The notes: generated by a model from the sequence alone, not told the origin. 64,000 bases of DNA from an uncultured Ruminococcus sp. (GCA_934435205.1 CAKSAK010000001.1:372001-436000); one strand, 5' to 3'. Shown: positions 18,028 through 27,000, numbered from the stretch's first letter. Program-made: numbers and translations.

Positions 18028-18065
18028 CTGCGCCCCTCCTTTTGTGTGAGATAAACACCATGAAA

Positions 18066-18094
18066 AGTATAACATATGCCTGCTTCTTCGTCAA
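18066..18094 (-). promoter_or_regulatory. Promoter for the NusG-II/Gx transporter operon
   Basis: TTGACG (18094-18089) and TATACT (18071-18066) on the minus strand, with 17 bases between them, about 40 bases before the start codon. Confidence 0.7.
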
Positions 18095-18507
18095 GGTCAT
18101 GCTAAGTGTCTTGTTTTTTGTACTCAAATATTACACTAAGGTTACAATCAAGTACAAGATTTAGTACAGTTGTAACATTGCTGTAATTTTCGCTGAAAAA
18201 GCCGAAAAAATTGTCGAAAATTTATCAAAATATCCTTATTCACTATTGATTTTTTGAATGGGGTGTGTTAAAATATAAGAGTTGAGTATTCTATTATTAA
18301 GAGTATGTGAACATTTGTTCTTTATATAGACCGCCATAGCCTGCATTATATGGGCAGATTAAACGATTGCATGGGTGTATGTTAAATGTTTTTAACCAAA
18401 TCGTTGAAATTCCTGCTTTTTGCTTTTATTTTTCCTGCGGCTGTGGTATAATAATCTGAGCGTCGGCAGAGAGAGAAGCCGACAATCTCGTTAAGGAGTG
18501 TGTAAAC
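18095..18507 (+). other. Long non-coding region upstream of murA with promoters and stem-loops
   Basis: No gene is evident. A plausible promoter is TTGATT 18246-18251 and TAAAAT 18269-18274 (17-base spacer). Downstream, AACGATT (18362) pairs with AATCGTT (18399-18405) around a nested GTTAAA/TTTAAC stem. A second -10 box TATAAT lies at 18447-18452. GTCGGC/GCCGAC (18462-18483) forms a hairpin just ahead of the AAGGAG of murA. The region could be a long 5' leader or hold a small RNA. Confidence 0.5.
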
Positions 18508-19794
18508 TTGGAGAAGTTTGTTATACATGGAGGAAAGCCGCTGCATGGTACTGTGCAGATAAGCGGTGCGAAAAACGCTGCTGTTGCATTGGTTGCGGCA
18601 ACTATCCTGTGCGACGAGCCGTGCGTTCTTGAGAACGTGCCTGAGATAAGCGATATAACTAAGTGCATGAAGATCCTGCGTGAAATGGGCGCAGAGGTCA
18701 GACTTTTAGATAAAAATACTATATACTTTGACACAAAGGGCATTGAAAAGCCTGAAGTGCCGTATGAGCTTGCAAGAACTATGAGAGCGTCATGCTATTT
18801 TCTTGGCACACTGCTTGGAAGATTTCACGAGGCTTTTGTTCCGATGCCGGGCGGCTGTGACCTTGGCGACAGACCTATAGATCAGCACCTTAAAGCATTC
18901 AAGGCACTGGGTGCGTCTGACGAGATAGTGAACGGAGCTAATCACGTCACTGCGGACGAGCTTGTAGGCAATCAGATATACTTTGACTTTGTTACAGTTG
19001 GCGCAACTATGAACGCAATATTTGCCTCTGTTAAGGCAAAGGGTCTTACTATAATCGAAAATGCGGCTAAAGAGCCTCATATCGTTGACCTTGCGAACTT
19101 CCTTAACTCAATGGGTGCTGATATCAGAGGTGCAGGTACTGACGTTATCAAGATAAGAGGCGTTGAGTACCTCAAAGGTGTTACCTATGCGACTATCCCT
19201 GACCAGATAGAGGCAGGCACTTATATGGTAGCGGCGGCTGCCACAAAGGGCGACGTTGTTATCGCAAACGTTATCCCGAAACACCTTGAATCTATCACGG
19301 CAAAGCTACGCAAGGTAGGCGTAAATGTTGAAGAAAGCGACGAGAGCGTTCATGTATGGGTGGACGGTCCGCTCATGAAAACTTCTGTAAAAACTATGCC
19401 GCACCCTGGCTTCCCTACTGATATGCAGCCACAGTTCTCAACACTGCTGACTCTTGCAGAGGGTACGAGCATCGTTACTGACGATATTTTTGACAACAGA
19501 TTCAGATATGTGGCTGAGCTTAGAAGAATGGGCGCTGACATTTCTGTTGACGGCAAGGTGGCTGTTATACAGGGCGTCGGCAAGCTAAAGGGTGCTCCTG
19601 TTGTAGCGACCGACCTGAGAGCAGGTGCGGCAATGGTTATTGCTGGTCTTGCGGCAGAGGGCACAACTGAGATAGATAATATTTTCTACATCGAAAGAGG
19701 ATATGAAAAGATAGACGAGAAGCTCAGAGGACTTGGAGCTGACATTCAGCGTGTTTACAAGCCTGACGCTAACGAAATGGAGCTTAGCGGCTGA
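18508..19794 (+). CDS. murA: UDP-N-acetylglucosamine 1-carboxyvinyltransferase
   Basis: It transfers enolpyruvate from PEP to UDP-GlcNAc, the first committed step of peptidoglycan synthesis and the fosfomycin target. Translation starts at TTG 18508 (MEKFVIHGG) with AAGGAG nine bases upstream. The 428 residues include SGAKNAAVALVAATIL (UDP-GlcNAc binding, with Lys), the catalytic loop PGGCDLGDRPIDQH with Cys117, and the C-terminal RAGAAMVIAGLAAEG. The active-site Cys means the enzyme should be fosfomycin-sensitive. It is the only gene before a terminator. Confidence 0.97.
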   Translation: MEKFVIHGGKPLHGTVQISGAKNAAVALVAATILCDEPCVLENVPEISDITKCMKILREMGAEVRLLDKNTIYFDTKGIEKPEVPYELARTMRASCYFLGTLLGRFHEAFVPMPGGCDLGDRPIDQHLKAFKALGASDEIVNGANHVTADELVGNQIYFDFVTVGATMNAIFASVKAKGLTIIENAAKEPHIVDLANFLNSMGADIRGAGTDVIKIRGVEYLKGVTYATIPDQIEAGTYMVAAAATKGDVVIANVIPKHLESITAKLRKVGVNVEESDESVHVWVDGPLMKTSVKTMPHPGFPTDMQPQFSTLLTLAEGTSIVTDDIFDNRFRYVAELRRMGADISVDGKVAVIQGVGKLKGAPVVATDLRAGAAMVIAGLAAEGTTEIDNIFYIERGYEKIDEKLRGLGADIQRVYKPDANEMELSG

Positions 19795-19812
19795 TAAATA
19801 TTGATAACACTG

Positions 19813-19841
19813 CGGCGGCATATTATTTGCCGCCGTTTTTT
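19813..19841 (+). terminator. Intrinsic terminator after murA
   Basis: CGGCGGCA and TGCCGCCG form an 8-bp GC-rich stem with a seven-base loop, followed by six T residues. It ends 22 bases before the next start codon. Confidence 0.88.
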
Positions 19842-19863
19842 ACAGCATTTGAGAGGACATGAT

Positions 19864-20688
19864 ATGGAGCTTTTTATTTCCGACCTTGACGGAACACTGC
19901 TTGACGGCAATGCAGAGGTGACGGAGTTCACAAGAGACACTTTGAACAGGCTCATGGCAAAGGGGCTTAACTTCACTGCTGCCACTGCAAGAACGCTTGC
20001 TTCCGCAGGAAAAATACTTTCGGGGCTTGACCTGAAGCTTCCCGTTATACTTATGAACGGCGTGCTTATTTATGATATGGCTGAGAAAAAATACGTCAGG
20101 ATAAACAGCCTTTCCAGGGAGCTTTGCGGTCTTATCATAGATCTTGCGAAAGGGCTTGGTTTAGAGCCTTTTATGTACTCGGTTTCAGATAATCAGCTTT
20201 CAACAAGATATGAGAGGCTTATTTCTCCTGCAATGAAGAGCTTTTACAACGAGCGCAGAGAGAAATATTACAAGTCTTTCACGCAGGTCAGTGACCTTTC
20301 TCAGCACACAGACAATGTGATATACTTCACATTTATTGCAGAAAAAGAAAAGCTTGTACCGCTGTATGACGCTCTTAAAGATAATGAAAAGCTGAATATC
20401 ACATACTATTATGATGTTTACGACCCTAAGCTTTGGTATCTTGAAGTGTTCTCTTCGGCGGCTTCTAAGGAGCAGGGTGTCAGGTATCTTCGTGAGAATT
20501 ACGGCTTTGACTTTGTCACGGCTTTTGGGGACAACACCAACGATCTGTCTATGTTCAAGGCGGCTGATAAAAGCGTGGCGGTAAAAAACGCCTGCAAAGA
20601 GGTGCTTGAAGGCTGTAACGAGGTGACAGGCTCAAATGAGGAAAACGGTGTTGCAGAGTATCTTCTGAAAACTTTTGAAAGGAATTAG
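19864..20688 (+). CDS. Cof-type HAD family phosphatase
   Basis: A 274-residue HAD hydrolase starting MELFISDLDG at 19864, with GAGAGGA upstream; the longer open frame from 19801 would read across the murA terminator. Motif I DLDGT has the nucleophile Asp7 and the acid Asp9, motif II is TAATART, and motif IV FGDNTNDLSMF supplies the metal ligands. A large type II cap lies between. Substrate specificity cannot be told from sequence. It ends two bases before walJ, so the two are cotranscribed. Confidence 0.9.
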   Translation: MELFISDLDGTLLDGNAEVTEFTRDTLNRLMAKGLNFTAATARTLASAGKILSGLDLKLPVILMNGVLIYDMAEKKYVRINSLSRELCGLIIDLAKGLGLEPFMYSVSDNQLSTRYERLISPAMKSFYNERREKYYKSFTQVSDLSQHTDNVIYFTFIAEKEKLVPLYDALKDNEKLNITYYYDVYDPKLWYLEVFSSAASKEQGVRYLRENYGFDFVTAFGDNTNDLSMFKAADKSVAVKNACKEVLEGCNEVTGSNEENGVAEYLLKTFERN

Positions 20689-20690
20689 TT

Positions 20691-21476
20691 ATGGCAAGGA
20701 TATATCCACTTTTTTCATCAAGCAAGGGCAACAGCTCTTTTATTGGCAACAGCGACGGCGGGATACTTGTTGACGCAGGAGTATCCTGCAAACGTCTTTG
20801 TGAGGCTTTGAAAGCTAACGAGATCGACCCTGCGGTGATACAGGGAATTTTTATCACCCACACACATTCAGACCATGTTTCGGGGCTTAAAGTTTTCACG
20901 AAGAAATATCATATCCCTGTATTTGCCCAAAAGACCAATCTTGAGATACTTGTATCTGACGGCAAGATAGACCCTGCCTGTGATGTCAACGAGGTGGACG
21001 GCAATGAAGTGTGCATAGGAGATTATGCTGTAAGGGGTTTTGCCACATTTCACGATACCCCTGCAAGCTGTGGATATCAGATAAAGACCCCTGACGGCAA
21101 GCAGGTGTGCGTATGCACCGACCTTGGCACTGTTACCAATGAAGTTGATATGCACCTGAGCGGTTCTGACCTTGTTTTGCTGGAGTCAAATTATGATGAG
21201 TCAATGCTAAAGAATGGTTCTTATCCATACGAGCTGAAAAGGCGCATTGCTTCAGACCACGGACATCTTTCAAACTCAGCCTGCGGAGAACAGCTAAAAA
21301 AGCTTATGACAGCAGGTACATATAAATTTATTTTAGGGCATTTAAGTCAGGAAAACAACACGCCTTTACAGGCTGAAAACTCGGCTGTGGGAGCGCTTGG
21401 AGATTACGAGCGCAACAGCGACTATATTTTACATATAGCAAAGCCTGAGGGCAGCGGAATGGCGGTGGCATTTTGA
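20691..21476 (+). CDS. walJ: MBL fold metallo-hydrolase, WalJ/YycJ-like
   Basis: A metallo-beta-lactamase-fold protein of 261 residues. The metal motif THTHSDHVSG, a downstream Asp in CVCTDLGTVT and DHGHLSN near residue 188 are characteristic of the YycJ/WalJ subgroup, thought to be an exonuclease-like hydrolase linked to cell-wall/DNA replication coordination. walJ is commonly encoded near rlmH in Firmicutes, as here. The walR and walK genes are not adjacent. Its TGA overlaps the rlmH TTG start. Confidence 0.88.
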   Translation: MARIYPLFSSSKGNSSFIGNSDGGILVDAGVSCKRLCEALKANEIDPAVIQGIFITHTHSDHVSGLKVFTKKYHIPVFAQKTNLEILVSDGKIDPACDVNEVDGNEVCIGDYAVRGFATFHDTPASCGYQIKTPDGKQVCVCTDLGTVTNEVDMHLSGSDLVLLESNYDESMLKNGSYPYELKRRIASDHGHLSNSACGEQLKKLMTAGTYKFILGHLSQENNTPLQAENSAVGALGDYERNSDYILHIAKPEGSGMAVAF

Positions 21477-21958
21477 TAAGGATAAATCTTATTACAGTTG
21501 GAAAGCTGAAAGAAAAATACTGGCGTGACGCTGCGGCGGAATATTCAAAGCGGCTTGGGGCGTTCTGCAAGCTTGAAATAGCCGAGCTGAACGAGTCGAG
21601 GTTGTCTGACAGCCCCTCTGAAAAAGAGATAGCGGCGGCGCTTGAAAACGAAGCAAAAGCCATGAAAAGCTACACTGACATCAAGGGCGCATACAACATT
21701 GCAATGTGCATCGAGGGCAAGCAGCTTTCAAGTGAAAAGCTGTCCAAAAAGCTCAGCGAATGTGGTCTGAACGGATTCAGCACAGTGAATTTCATAATAG
21801 GCTCGTCATTCGGCATTGCCCCTGAGATAAAGGCGAAAGCTGACCTGCGCTTATCAATGTCGGAGATGACCTTTCCACACCAGCTTGCAAGGATAATGCT
21901 TTTGGAGCAGGTTTACAGGGCTTTTCAGATAAGTGCTAATACTAGGTATCATAAGTGA
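21473..21958 (+). CDS. rlmH: 23S rRNA (pseudouridine(1915)-N3)-methyltransferase RlmH
   Basis: A SPOUT-class methyltransferase that modifies pseudouridine 1915 in helix 69 of 23S rRNA. The 161-residue protein begins at a TTG (MIRINLITVGKLKEKYW) that overlaps the walJ stop by four bases. The knot motifs FIIGSSFGIAPEIKAKA and LRLSMSEMTFPHQLARIML and the C-terminal YRAFQISANTRYHK are all present. Confidence 0.97.
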   Translation: MIRINLITVGKLKEKYWRDAAAEYSKRLGAFCKLEIAELNESRLSDSPSEKEIAAALENEAKAMKSYTDIKGAYNIAMCIEGKQLSSEKLSKKLSECGLNGFSTVNFIIGSSFGIAPEIKAKADLRLSMSEMTFPHQLARIMLLEQVYRAFQISANTRYHK

Positions 21959-21975
21959 ATTTCGGATATGACAAA

Positions 21976-22005
21976 ACCGCCGCAACCAAACTCGGTTGCG
22001 GCGGT
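21976..22005. terminator. Bidirectional-looking terminator between rlmH and the foldase gene
   Basis: ACCGCCGCAACC and GGTTGCGGCGGT form a perfect 12-bp stem around a six-base loop. On the plus strand AATTTTAT follows and on the minus strand TTTTGT, so it can serve both convergent genes. Confidence 0.9.
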
Positions 22006-22016
22006 AATTTTATCTG

Positions 22017-23330
22017 CTATGATTTATTGTTCTTACTGTAATACTCTGTCTGCTTATCGTAGACCACTTTCGGCGTGTAACGTTTTATTGCCTTGTTGTT
22101 TACCTTGATGTCAAGCTTTTCTACCCAGCTTGTTAATTTCTCCTGAAATTCATCGCTCTTCATTTCTTTCAGAAGATCTTCATGATTGTCCTTGGCATAT
22201 TCTGTATCTCTGTCCTTGATATCGCCCTTGATAAGAATGTAATATGCGTTATCGTCCTCATAAGCTGTTGCAACGTCTGTGCTCATACCGCTTACTTCTT
22301 TGAGTATCTTTCCGTTTGTGGTGTCCTTCTGAGAATCGTCCATTGCACCGTAGTTCATCATTTTCTCATTTGCATATGGGTCAGGCTCTGATGATGAGCT
22401 GTCTGTTGAGGAGTCGCTGTCTACAGTGGAGCTTGATTCTGCTGTGCTGTCAGATACAGAAGATGTATCATCGGAAGCTGTGGAGCTTGTGTCGATATCT
22501 GATACGGAAGATGTGTCGTCTGACGCTGTTGAGCTGTCTGTGGCTGATGAATCGCTGTCAGTGGCGGAGCTTGAATCTGAGGCTTTCTTTGATGCAACAT
22601 AATCATTGTATTCATCTATGATGCTGTCGAAATCGTCAAACGAAACTCCCTGAGCCTTTTCAAGGAACTCATCTCTTTTTGCCTTGGCTTCCTCATTTGC
22701 AGCGTTTGCCGAGTCTGTAGAGGAGTCGGTGGCTGATGATGAAGAATCAGTTGATGCTTTAGTTTTTGCAAAGGAAATGGACTTATATCTCAGGTAGTTA
22801 TCATCGAGATACTTCACCATTTCATCGTCTGAAACGGCTTCCTCACCGCCCTCAGCATAGTAGTGATCAAAAAGCTCTTCCCTCATTTTCGAGCCTTTGA
22901 GCGCAAGCTTTACGGATTCCTTTGAGATACCCTCTGACTCGTAAAACTCGCCCTGAGAATCCCATGTGCTGCTTATGCTGTCATTAATGGACTTTATATC
23001 CTCATCTGAAAGAGTAAGTCCAAGCTCGTTGAACTTGTCAACTACTGCCGCATACTCCTTAGTTGCAGTGAGAGCATAATCTGAAAGATACTCGTCAAAT
23101 GCCTTTCCGTCTACCTTCTGATCGAAATAGTCCTTTTTGATGCCGTTCTGATAATACATCATCGTCATTTGATATGACATTTCTGTAAGCTCATTATAAA
23201 TGTAGATCCCTGCGTTTATCTTGCTGTCACCTACTGTCATCACATAGCTTGTGTCCGAGCAAGCGGTAAGGCTCGCAGTACAAAGCAATGCGGCAGTAAG
23301 AGCAGCCGTTATTTTTTTAGCTTTAGCCAT
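22017..23330 (-). CDS. SurA/PrsA-like foldase lipoprotein with a Ser/Asp/Thr-rich insertion
   Basis: About 437 residues counted from the ATG at 23330; an ATG four codons upstream has AAAGGA almost touching it. The signal peptide ends in the lipobox SLTAC, predicting a lipoprotein on the outer membrane face. Residues about 35-190 are a helical SurA-N-like chaperone domain (YIYNELTEMSYQM, GLTLSDEDIKSIN). The peptidyl-prolyl isomerase-like C-terminal part is interrupted by about 110 residues made almost wholly of Ser, Asp, Thr and Ala. DVATAYEDDNAYYILI at the end resembles parvulin sequence. The parvulin active site is not clear. Confidence 0.7.
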   Translation of the reverse strand: MAKAKKITAALTAALLCTASLTACSDTSYVMTVGDSKINAGIYIYNELTEMSYQMTMMYYQNGIKKDYFDQKVDGKAFDEYLSDYALTATKEYAAVVDKFNELGLTLSDEDIKSINDSISSTWDSQGEFYESEGISKESVKLALKGSKMREELFDHYYAEGGEEAVSDDEMVKYLDDNYLRYKSISFAKTKASTDSSSSATDSSTDSANAANEEAKAKRDEFLEKAQGVSFDDFDSIIDEYNDYVASKKASDSSSATDSDSSATDSSTASDDTSSVSDIDTSSTASDDTSSVSDSTAESSSTVDSDSSTDSSSSEPDPYANEKMMNYGAMDDSQKDTTNGKILKEVSGMSTDVATAYEDDNAYYILIKGDIKDRDTEYAKDNHEDLLKEMKSDEFQEKLTSWVEKLDIKVNNKAIKRYTPKVVYDKQTEYYSKNNKS

Positions 23331-23456
23331 TTTATTATCCATTTCCTTTCCGAAAAAAATCGTCTTACTAACAGGCAGAAAACCGCCTTAACTTTTACAT
23401 TATACTACATTTAAGCCTATAAGTCAAGGGGGGACAGCGGCTCTCACAATGCAAAA

Positions 23457-23479
23457 ACGGACGATCACTAACCGTCCGT
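23457..23479 (-). terminator. Terminator downstream of the GGDEF gene
   Basis: ACGGACG and CGTCCGT pair around a nine-base loop and TTTTTGC follows on the minus strand. It lies 27 bases after the stop codon of the GGDEF fusion gene. Confidence 0.8.
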
Positions 23480-23506
23480 TGCAACGCACTGATATTTTAT
23501 CTATTG

Positions 23507-25387
23507 CTATTTCCTGTTTTTATGTCTTTCCAATTTATTTGCGTACATTATCTTATCCGCCTGTGTAAACATATCTTCAAGCTCGTGGATATCTGTTATA
23601 TGTTTACAAATGCCGCCTATACTAACGCTGACCTCAAACTCATTATCTGCAAACCTGTTATATACCCTAAGCCGGTCATTGACCCTTGCAGAAAATCGTT
23701 CAGGATAGTTGTCGTTATAGTCGTTACAGCCTATCACCACAAACTCATCGCCGCCTATCCTTGCGCATATCTCGTGATTTTTTGTCGATGCCAAAACTGC
23801 GTCTGCGATCGCTTTTATTGCAATATCACCGCTGTTATGTCCAAAATTATCATTTATCTTTTTAAGGCAGTCCAGATCGCAGACAGCAATAAAGACCTTA
23901 TTTTTCGGATCTGACATTCTGTCAATAACAAACTGGATATTTTTCTCAATGCCTATTCTCGAATAAACACCTGTCATAGCGTCACGGACTGCAAGATTAG
24001 CTATGGAGTTTTGTATCCGCATTGATTCCAGAGCATTGCTTACATGATTTGTCCAATTACGATAAGTGATATCTATCGTTTTTATTTCGTCACCGTAAGA
24101 CAATATAGCATAACCATAGCACCGATCTATAAAATGTACCGGGGTGATAAAGAATGCACAAGGGCTATCACGCTCTTCATCCAGATCAGGAAATAGCTCT
24201 TTGAGTTCAAAAGGATCATGGAGAGTTCTGCTTTTGCCGTCAACGTTTCTTATATAAAGCACCATATTTTCTGTATATTCCTTTGGAACAGTGGAGATCT
24301 CACCGACTATCTCATGCTCTCCAAGGCAATCCTCATTAAGGCAGAGATAATATCTCTTCTGATCGAGTATAAGATAGAGAAAATATTGTATCCTGGCCAT
24401 CAGATCTTCGGGATCTTTAGAGCAAGCCATTATATCGGTCATACTGCTGTCCAAAAAGTCATGATAATTCATCTTGTTCTGAGGAGATAAAAGATCACGC
24501 TTTGTATAGCTATAATCCTCATGACAGCCACAGGAAGCACCTATCTCCACCTTACCGCCGTCCTCTATAAGACCCTGAGGCTCTACGCCTCTGATCCTTG
24601 CCTCAATGGTCATTACTGCGTTCACGCCAGTTTCAAAGATCGGTGGAGAGCATGAGGTTATGGCTGGCACGCAATGGATAGCCTCGTCTATTGCGTCATA
24701 ACCTGCAACTATCATATCCTCAGGCACGCTCAGACCGTTTTTCTGATATTCATGAACAACGCCTATAGCCATATAATCTCCACAGCAAACGATAGCGTCA
24801 GGCTTTTTACGTCTGCCATAGATGATATTATTTGCCACCTCTGCCGCTTTATCATACCAGAAGCCTCCGTCAAAGCAGACAAAGTCCTTGTCATACTCTA
24901 TGCCATGCTTTTCAAGGGCACGCTTATATCCTGCAAGCCTTTCACGAGTGGTGGCAACCTCCAGAGGACCGCTCAAAAAAAGTATCTTCCTGCATCCATG
25001 GACCTCGATAAGATGTTCTGTGAGTTGCATAAAAGGTATTTCGTCACGGGTATAAATACTTTCATAGTCCTTATAGCTTCCATCTATAAAAACCACAGGA
25101 ACATGACATTTCTCATCTATATCCCTGCATATTTTGTCAAAAAGCCCAGGCATTTTTAATGTATCTGCCAAAACGATGACGCCATCGAGCTTATCATAGT
25201 TTATAGCGTCATATATCTGCATTTCTCCAACAGCCACTGCTTTTAAAAATGACACTTTGACAAAGCTTGTGAAGATAAGCACATCATAGTCAAGCTGAAA
25301 AGCCTTTGTCATTACGCCTTTCAGTATTTTTTCCTGATAATAGCTTTCTGCCTCAGACAATATCACTCCAATGCGTTTTCTTCCCAA
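23507..25387 (-). CDS. Cytoplasmic periplasmic-binding-like sensor fused to a GGDEF diguanylate cyclase
   Basis: 626 residues, TTG start at 25387 with GGTGAG upstream. Residues 1-290 are a LacI/GalR-type ligand-binding fold (GVILSEAESYYQEKILKGV, VFIDGSYKDYESIYTRDE, DAIVCCGDYMAIGV, VAGYDAIDEA) but there is no N-terminal helix-turn-helix and no signal peptide or membrane helix. About 300-460 is a linker/GAF-like region with a coiled stretch. The last 165 residues are a GGDEF domain with RIGGDEFVVIG, the intact active-site loop, so it should make c-di-GMP. No EAL partner is in the window. It has its own promoter and terminator. Confidence 0.9.
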   Translation of the reverse strand: MGRKRIGVILSEAESYYQEKILKGVMTKAFQLDYDVLIFTSFVKVSFLKAVAVGEMQIYDAINYDKLDGVIVLADTLKMPGLFDKICRDIDEKCHVPVVFIDGSYKDYESIYTRDEIPFMQLTEHLIEVHGCRKILFLSGPLEVATTRERLAGYKRALEKHGIEYDKDFVCFDGGFWYDKAAEVANNIIYGRRKKPDAIVCCGDYMAIGVVHEYQKNGLSVPEDMIVAGYDAIDEAIHCVPAITSCSPPIFETGVNAVMTIEARIRGVEPQGLIEDGGKVEIGASCGCHEDYSYTKRDLLSPQNKMNYHDFLDSSMTDIMACSKDPEDLMARIQYFLYLILDQKRYYLCLNEDCLGEHEIVGEISTVPKEYTENMVLYIRNVDGKSRTLHDPFELKELFPDLDEERDSPCAFFITPVHFIDRCYGYAILSYGDEIKTIDITYRNWTNHVSNALESMRIQNSIANLAVRDAMTGVYSRIGIEKNIQFVIDRMSDPKNKVFIAVCDLDCLKKINDNFGHNSGDIAIKAIADAVLASTKNHEICARIGGDEFVVIGCNDYNDNYPERFSARVNDRLRVYNRFADNEFEVSVSIGGICKHITDIHELEDMFTQADKIMYANKLERHKNRK

Positions 25388-25448
25388 AATGTCTCACCTT
25401 CTCTATAATGTCGCATTTAGACGCACTGCGCCCTACAGTTGTTCAAAT

Positions 25449-25477
25449 ATTATACCACATTTGCCTCGATTTGTCAA
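25449..25477 (-). promoter_or_regulatory. Promoter for the GGDEF fusion gene
   Basis: TTGACA (25477-25472) and TATAAT (25454-25449) are both perfect on the minus strand, with a 17-base spacer, about 60 bases before the TTG start. Confidence 0.85.
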
Positions 25478-25768
25478 AGGCATTTTGTGAATTTTCGTAA
25501 ACATTTTAACGGCTTTTTTGCTTTTGTGGTAAAATTATTAAGCTATTTTCAATATTACCAATACATATATTTGATTAAATTTGTTACAAATCAACTAAGC
25601 GATTTACTTAATCGTTTTCAAGATTGCGAAAATTTTCGGTGGCATGTTCATATAGAAAACAAAATGAAAACTTTTCAGAATATTGTTAATAAATAAAACA
25701 TCGCAGAGAGATCTATTTTTCATGTAATGCCGAGCAAGAAAAAAGCCAAAAAAGTTTGAAAAAATGTC
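25478..25768. other. AT-rich intergenic stretch without recognisable genes
   Basis: Nothing convincing is seen between the GGDEF promoter and the tRNA-Ser promoter. Short open frames here have no ribosome binding site and strongly biased AT composition. Confidence 0.5.
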
Positions 25769-25797
25769 TTGACAAGTAAACGATCATATGGTATAAT
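25769..25797 (+). promoter_or_regulatory. Promoter for tRNA-Ser(GGA)
   Basis: Perfect TTGACA (25769-25774) and TATAAT (25792-25797) with 17 bases between them, about 45 bases upstream of the tRNA. Confidence 0.9.
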
Positions 25798-25844
25798 ATT
25801 AAAGTCGCTTGGATAGTGTGACACATATAAAAAAATGATAAACT

Positions 25845-25937
25845 GGAGAAGTCGCCTAGCCCGGTTTATGGCGCACGACTGGAACTCGTGTATGGGTTAA
25901 TAGCTCATCGAGGGTTCGAATCCCTCCTTCTCCGCCA
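25845..25937 (+). tRNA. tRNA-Ser(GGA)
   Basis: The acceptor stem GGAGAAG pairs with CTTCTCC and is followed by discriminator G and encoded CCA. The anticodon stem CACGA/TCGTG encloses CTGGAAC, giving anticodon GGA (25881-25883), which reads UCC/UCU serine codons. A long variable arm, typical of class II tRNA-Ser, and GGTTCGAAT in the T arm are present. Confidence 0.97.
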
Positions 25938-25940
25938 AAA

Positions 25941-25973
25941 AGTCTCGTAAACACGTTGTTTGCGAGACTTTTT
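25941..25973 (+). terminator. Terminator of tRNA-Ser(GGA)
   Basis: AGTCTCG and CGAGACT pair and TTTT follows; flanking A and T runs extend the stem. It begins three bases after the encoded CCA. Confidence 0.88.
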
Positions 25974-26016
25974 ATTTTCTAAAGATATGACACACAGAAA
26001 AAACTCAATAAAAAAA

Positions 26017-26042
26017 ATCGGACAGCCCGAAGACTGTCCGAT
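26017..26042 (-). terminator. Terminator of the amino-acid-binding lipoprotein gene
   Basis: ATCGGACAG and CTGTCCGAT form a perfect 9-bp stem with an eight-base loop; seven T residues follow on the minus strand. Confidence 0.9.
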
Positions 26043-26058
26043 TGAATTTTTATGGTGA

Positions 26059-26913
26059 TTATTCTATAGTCGTGATGTCGCTTCCGAACCAAGTTGTTGA
26101 TATCTCAGCAAGCTTGCCGTCCTGCTTCATCTCGTGGAGGATCTCCTCGATCTTATCGCAAAGTGCCTGATCGCCAAGTCTGAATCCGATAGCGTACTCC
26201 TCTGGGTCAAGGCCGTCAGGAAGCACCTTGTAATCCTTGCCTGATGTGGATATCTCGTAGTTTGCAACTACTGAATCAAGGAACGCTGCGTCTACCATGT
26301 TAAGCTCCAACTGCTGAAGAGCCTCAACGTTTGTTGCAAGCTCTGTTGTTGTCGCACCATTTGCTACAACGTCAGATGCAAGAAGGGTTTCCTGTGCTGT
26401 TGAGCCGTTCTGTACGGCAATGTTCTTGCCTGCAAGATCAGCCTGTGAAGCAACGTCGCTAGAGCCGTTTACAACGAACACCATTTCATTCTTCATGTAA
26501 GGCTCGCTCATGAGCATTACTTTCTTTCTCTCATCGCTGACAGAAAGGCCATTCCAGATACAATCTATTGTGCCTGCGTTAAGGTCCTGCTCCTTTGTAT
26601 CCCAGTTTACAGAGTAAGTTTCAAGCTCTACACCAAGTCTTGAGCAAACTTCCTTTGCAACGTCGATATCAAAGCCTACGATGTTGTCGTTCTCGTCTGT
26701 GTAGCCCATTGGCTTGAATGTAGGGTCAAGTCCAAGCACAAGCTTGCCTGAATCGAGAACTTTCTGAAGTGAGTTATCCTCGCCTGTTGCAGCGGCTGTG
26801 CTGTTTGTGCCTGCTGCTGATGAAGAATCAGATGTGCTTCCGCAGCCTACAGCCAAAAGCATCATGGCAGCAGCGGAAAGTGATGCGATAGTCTTAAAAA
26901 TAGATCTTTTCAT
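26059..26913 (-). CDS. Amino acid ABC transporter substrate-binding lipoprotein (orphan)
   Basis: A type II periplasmic-binding protein of 284 residues, starting MKRSIFKT at 26913 with AAAGGAAG upstream. The signal peptide ends in the lipobox LAVGC, so it is lipid-anchored. LVLGLDPTFKPMGYTDEND, VGFDIDVAKEVCSRLG, DCIWNGLSVSDERKK and YAIGFRLGDQALC are typical of polar amino acid (glutamine/cystine-type) binding proteins. No permease or ATPase gene is adjacent; the gene has its own promoter and terminator, so its partners are elsewhere. The ligand cannot be assigned. Confidence 0.92.
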   Translation of the reverse strand: MKRSIFKTIASLSAAAMMLLAVGCGSTSDSSSAAGTNSTAAATGEDNSLQKVLDSGKLVLGLDPTFKPMGYTDENDNIVGFDIDVAKEVCSRLGVELETYSVNWDTKEQDLNAGTIDCIWNGLSVSDERKKVMLMSEPYMKNEMVFVVNGSSDVASQADLAGKNIAVQNGSTAQETLLASDVVANGATTTELATNVEALQQLELNMVDAAFLDSVVANYEISTSGKDYKVLPDGLDPEEYAIGFRLGDQALCDKIEEILHEMKQDGKLAEISTTWFGSDITTIE

Positions 26914-26971
26914 TATTAACTTCCTTTCGGGTATCGTCAAAATACCATTTTGTACGTTTTAACACTTTAAT

Positions 26972-27000
26972 ATAATAACATATTATAACGTTACTGTCAA
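26972..27000 (-). promoter_or_regulatory. Promoter for the amino-acid-binding lipoprotein gene
   Basis: TTGACA (27000-26995) and TATTAT (26977-26972) on the minus strand with a 17-base spacer. Confidence 0.8.
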
